From Candidatus Blautia intestinipullorum (GTDB lineage Bacteria > Bacillota > Clostridia > Lachnospirales > Lachnospiraceae), in contig DWVA01000155.1 of NCBI GenBank assembly GCA_019120475.1, positions 1 to 6,189 on the forward strand: a DNA stretch of 6,189 nt, written 5' to 3'. Every line of letters starts with the position of its first letter. Positions within the stretch are counted from its first letter, which is position 1. Below the pieces are notes generated by a model, which saw nothing but the letters and a program-made list of their open reading frames with translations, made no database searches and was not told the DNA's origin. The position numbers and the translations under genes were made by a program. Positions 5,935 through 6,189 of the stretch are shown piece by piece.

Positions 5935-6048
5935 CTATTTTAGCAATTCATCATAACTTGTTTTTAAGCAGCCACGGATGCCATGTAAATGTTCATCAGT
6001 GGCGAGTTGCATTTCATTATCGACATCGACTTTCACTAAGATGTACAT
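5935..6048 (-). CDS. Doubtful short ORF, 37 aa or longer
   Basis: ATG at 6048 opens a 37-codon frame, starting MYILVKVDVDNEMQ and ending TSYDELLK, with a plausible mix of codons and charged residues. The frame continues open upstream (ATG at 6078 and at 6180). None of these starts has a clear ribosome binding site, and I recognise no family. It could be a small gene, the end of a decayed gene, or chance. It lies upstream of the minus-strand terminator and could be the transcript that terminator ends. Confidence 0.2.
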   Translation of the reverse strand: MYILVKVDVDNEMQLATDEHLHGIRGCLKTSYDELLK

Positions 6049-6189
6049 TAAATTATGTCTGCCATAAGAAAAGGACATTTGCTTAAATAATATATAGGGG
6101 AATAATAAAAAGCAGGGCGTTTCATTAGCAGAGGTGGTGCAATCGTGGTGAGGATATTGCGCGCCATATAGCAGGCTCATTCTTTTTTT

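Larger units (their letters stand above)
5481..6189. other. Intergenic tail without a convincing gene
   Basis: Both strands were read and no open frame here has a good ribosome binding site, a recognisable domain and convincing codon use together. Composition shifts to AT-rich after about 5590. The stretch holds the inverted repeat at 5503-5567, a T-run at 5588-5592 that may end the operon transcript, the minus-strand hairpins at 5767-5799, a doubtful short minus-strand frame near 5935-6048, and a T-run at the window edge. It may be the boundary of an accessory cargo region, but no insertion-sequence ends, integrase or attachment site are visible. Confidence 0.6.

Noticed and set aside
5570..6100. 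Recurring ATATAGGGG/ATATGGGG-like strings near 5570-5580, 5918-5930 and 6088-6100
   Set aside because: Short, imperfect and AT-rich; too few shared bases to call a repeat family or site.
5481..6189. CRISPR array, tRNA, insertion-sequence ends or attachment site
   Set aside because: No regularly spaced repeats, no cloverleaf, and no terminal inverted repeats with target duplication could be found.

Overview
The window looks like chromosomal or integrated accessory DNA from a low-to-middle GC Firmicute, most likely a gut clostridium (Lachnospiraceae/Oscillospiraceae-like). The reasons are strong AGGAGG-type ribosome binding sites before nearly every gene, tight operon packing, and an OmpR-type regulator/kinase pair facing an ABC-2 peptide-resistance transporter. 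This placement comes from gene style, not from a database match.

Left part (1-1789, minus strand): a two-component system with the response regulator first and the sensor kinase second, joined by an ATGA start/stop overlap. The kinase runs off the left edge of the window just after its N box, so its ATP-lid end is not visible.

Centre (about 1790-1944): a compact divergent control region. It holds a good sigma-A-type promoter for the regulator, then four tandem 11-bp repeats with the pattern YTCARNGWT, then a weak extended -10 promoter for the transporter operon. The repeats sit where an OmpR-family dimer or tetramer would bind to activate a promoter that lacks a proper -35 box.

Right part (1945-5480, plus strand): a five-gene operon. 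It encodes an ATPase of the BcrA/LanF type with a glutamate in the Q-loop position, two six-helix ABC-2 permeases of equal length that share an NDT(L/M)KNL(L/M)TVPVS motif, a lipoprotein with three 11-residue repeats, and a YxeA-family membrane-anchored small protein. The likely job of the whole is sensing of, and protection against, a cell-envelope-targeting peptide (lantibiotic, bacitracin-like or host defence peptide). The kinase senses at the membrane, the regulator turns on the operon, the ATPase and two permeases expel the peptide or clear it from the membrane, and the two exported small proteins act outside the membrane in an unknown way. No peptide precursor or modification enzyme is visible, so this reads as resistance rather than producer immunity, within the limits of the window.

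Tail (5481-6189): no convincing gene. It is AT-richer and holds two structured patches: an inverted repeat with two alternative partners (5503-5567), and a minus-strand terminator hairpin that overlaps a competing hairpin (5767-5799).
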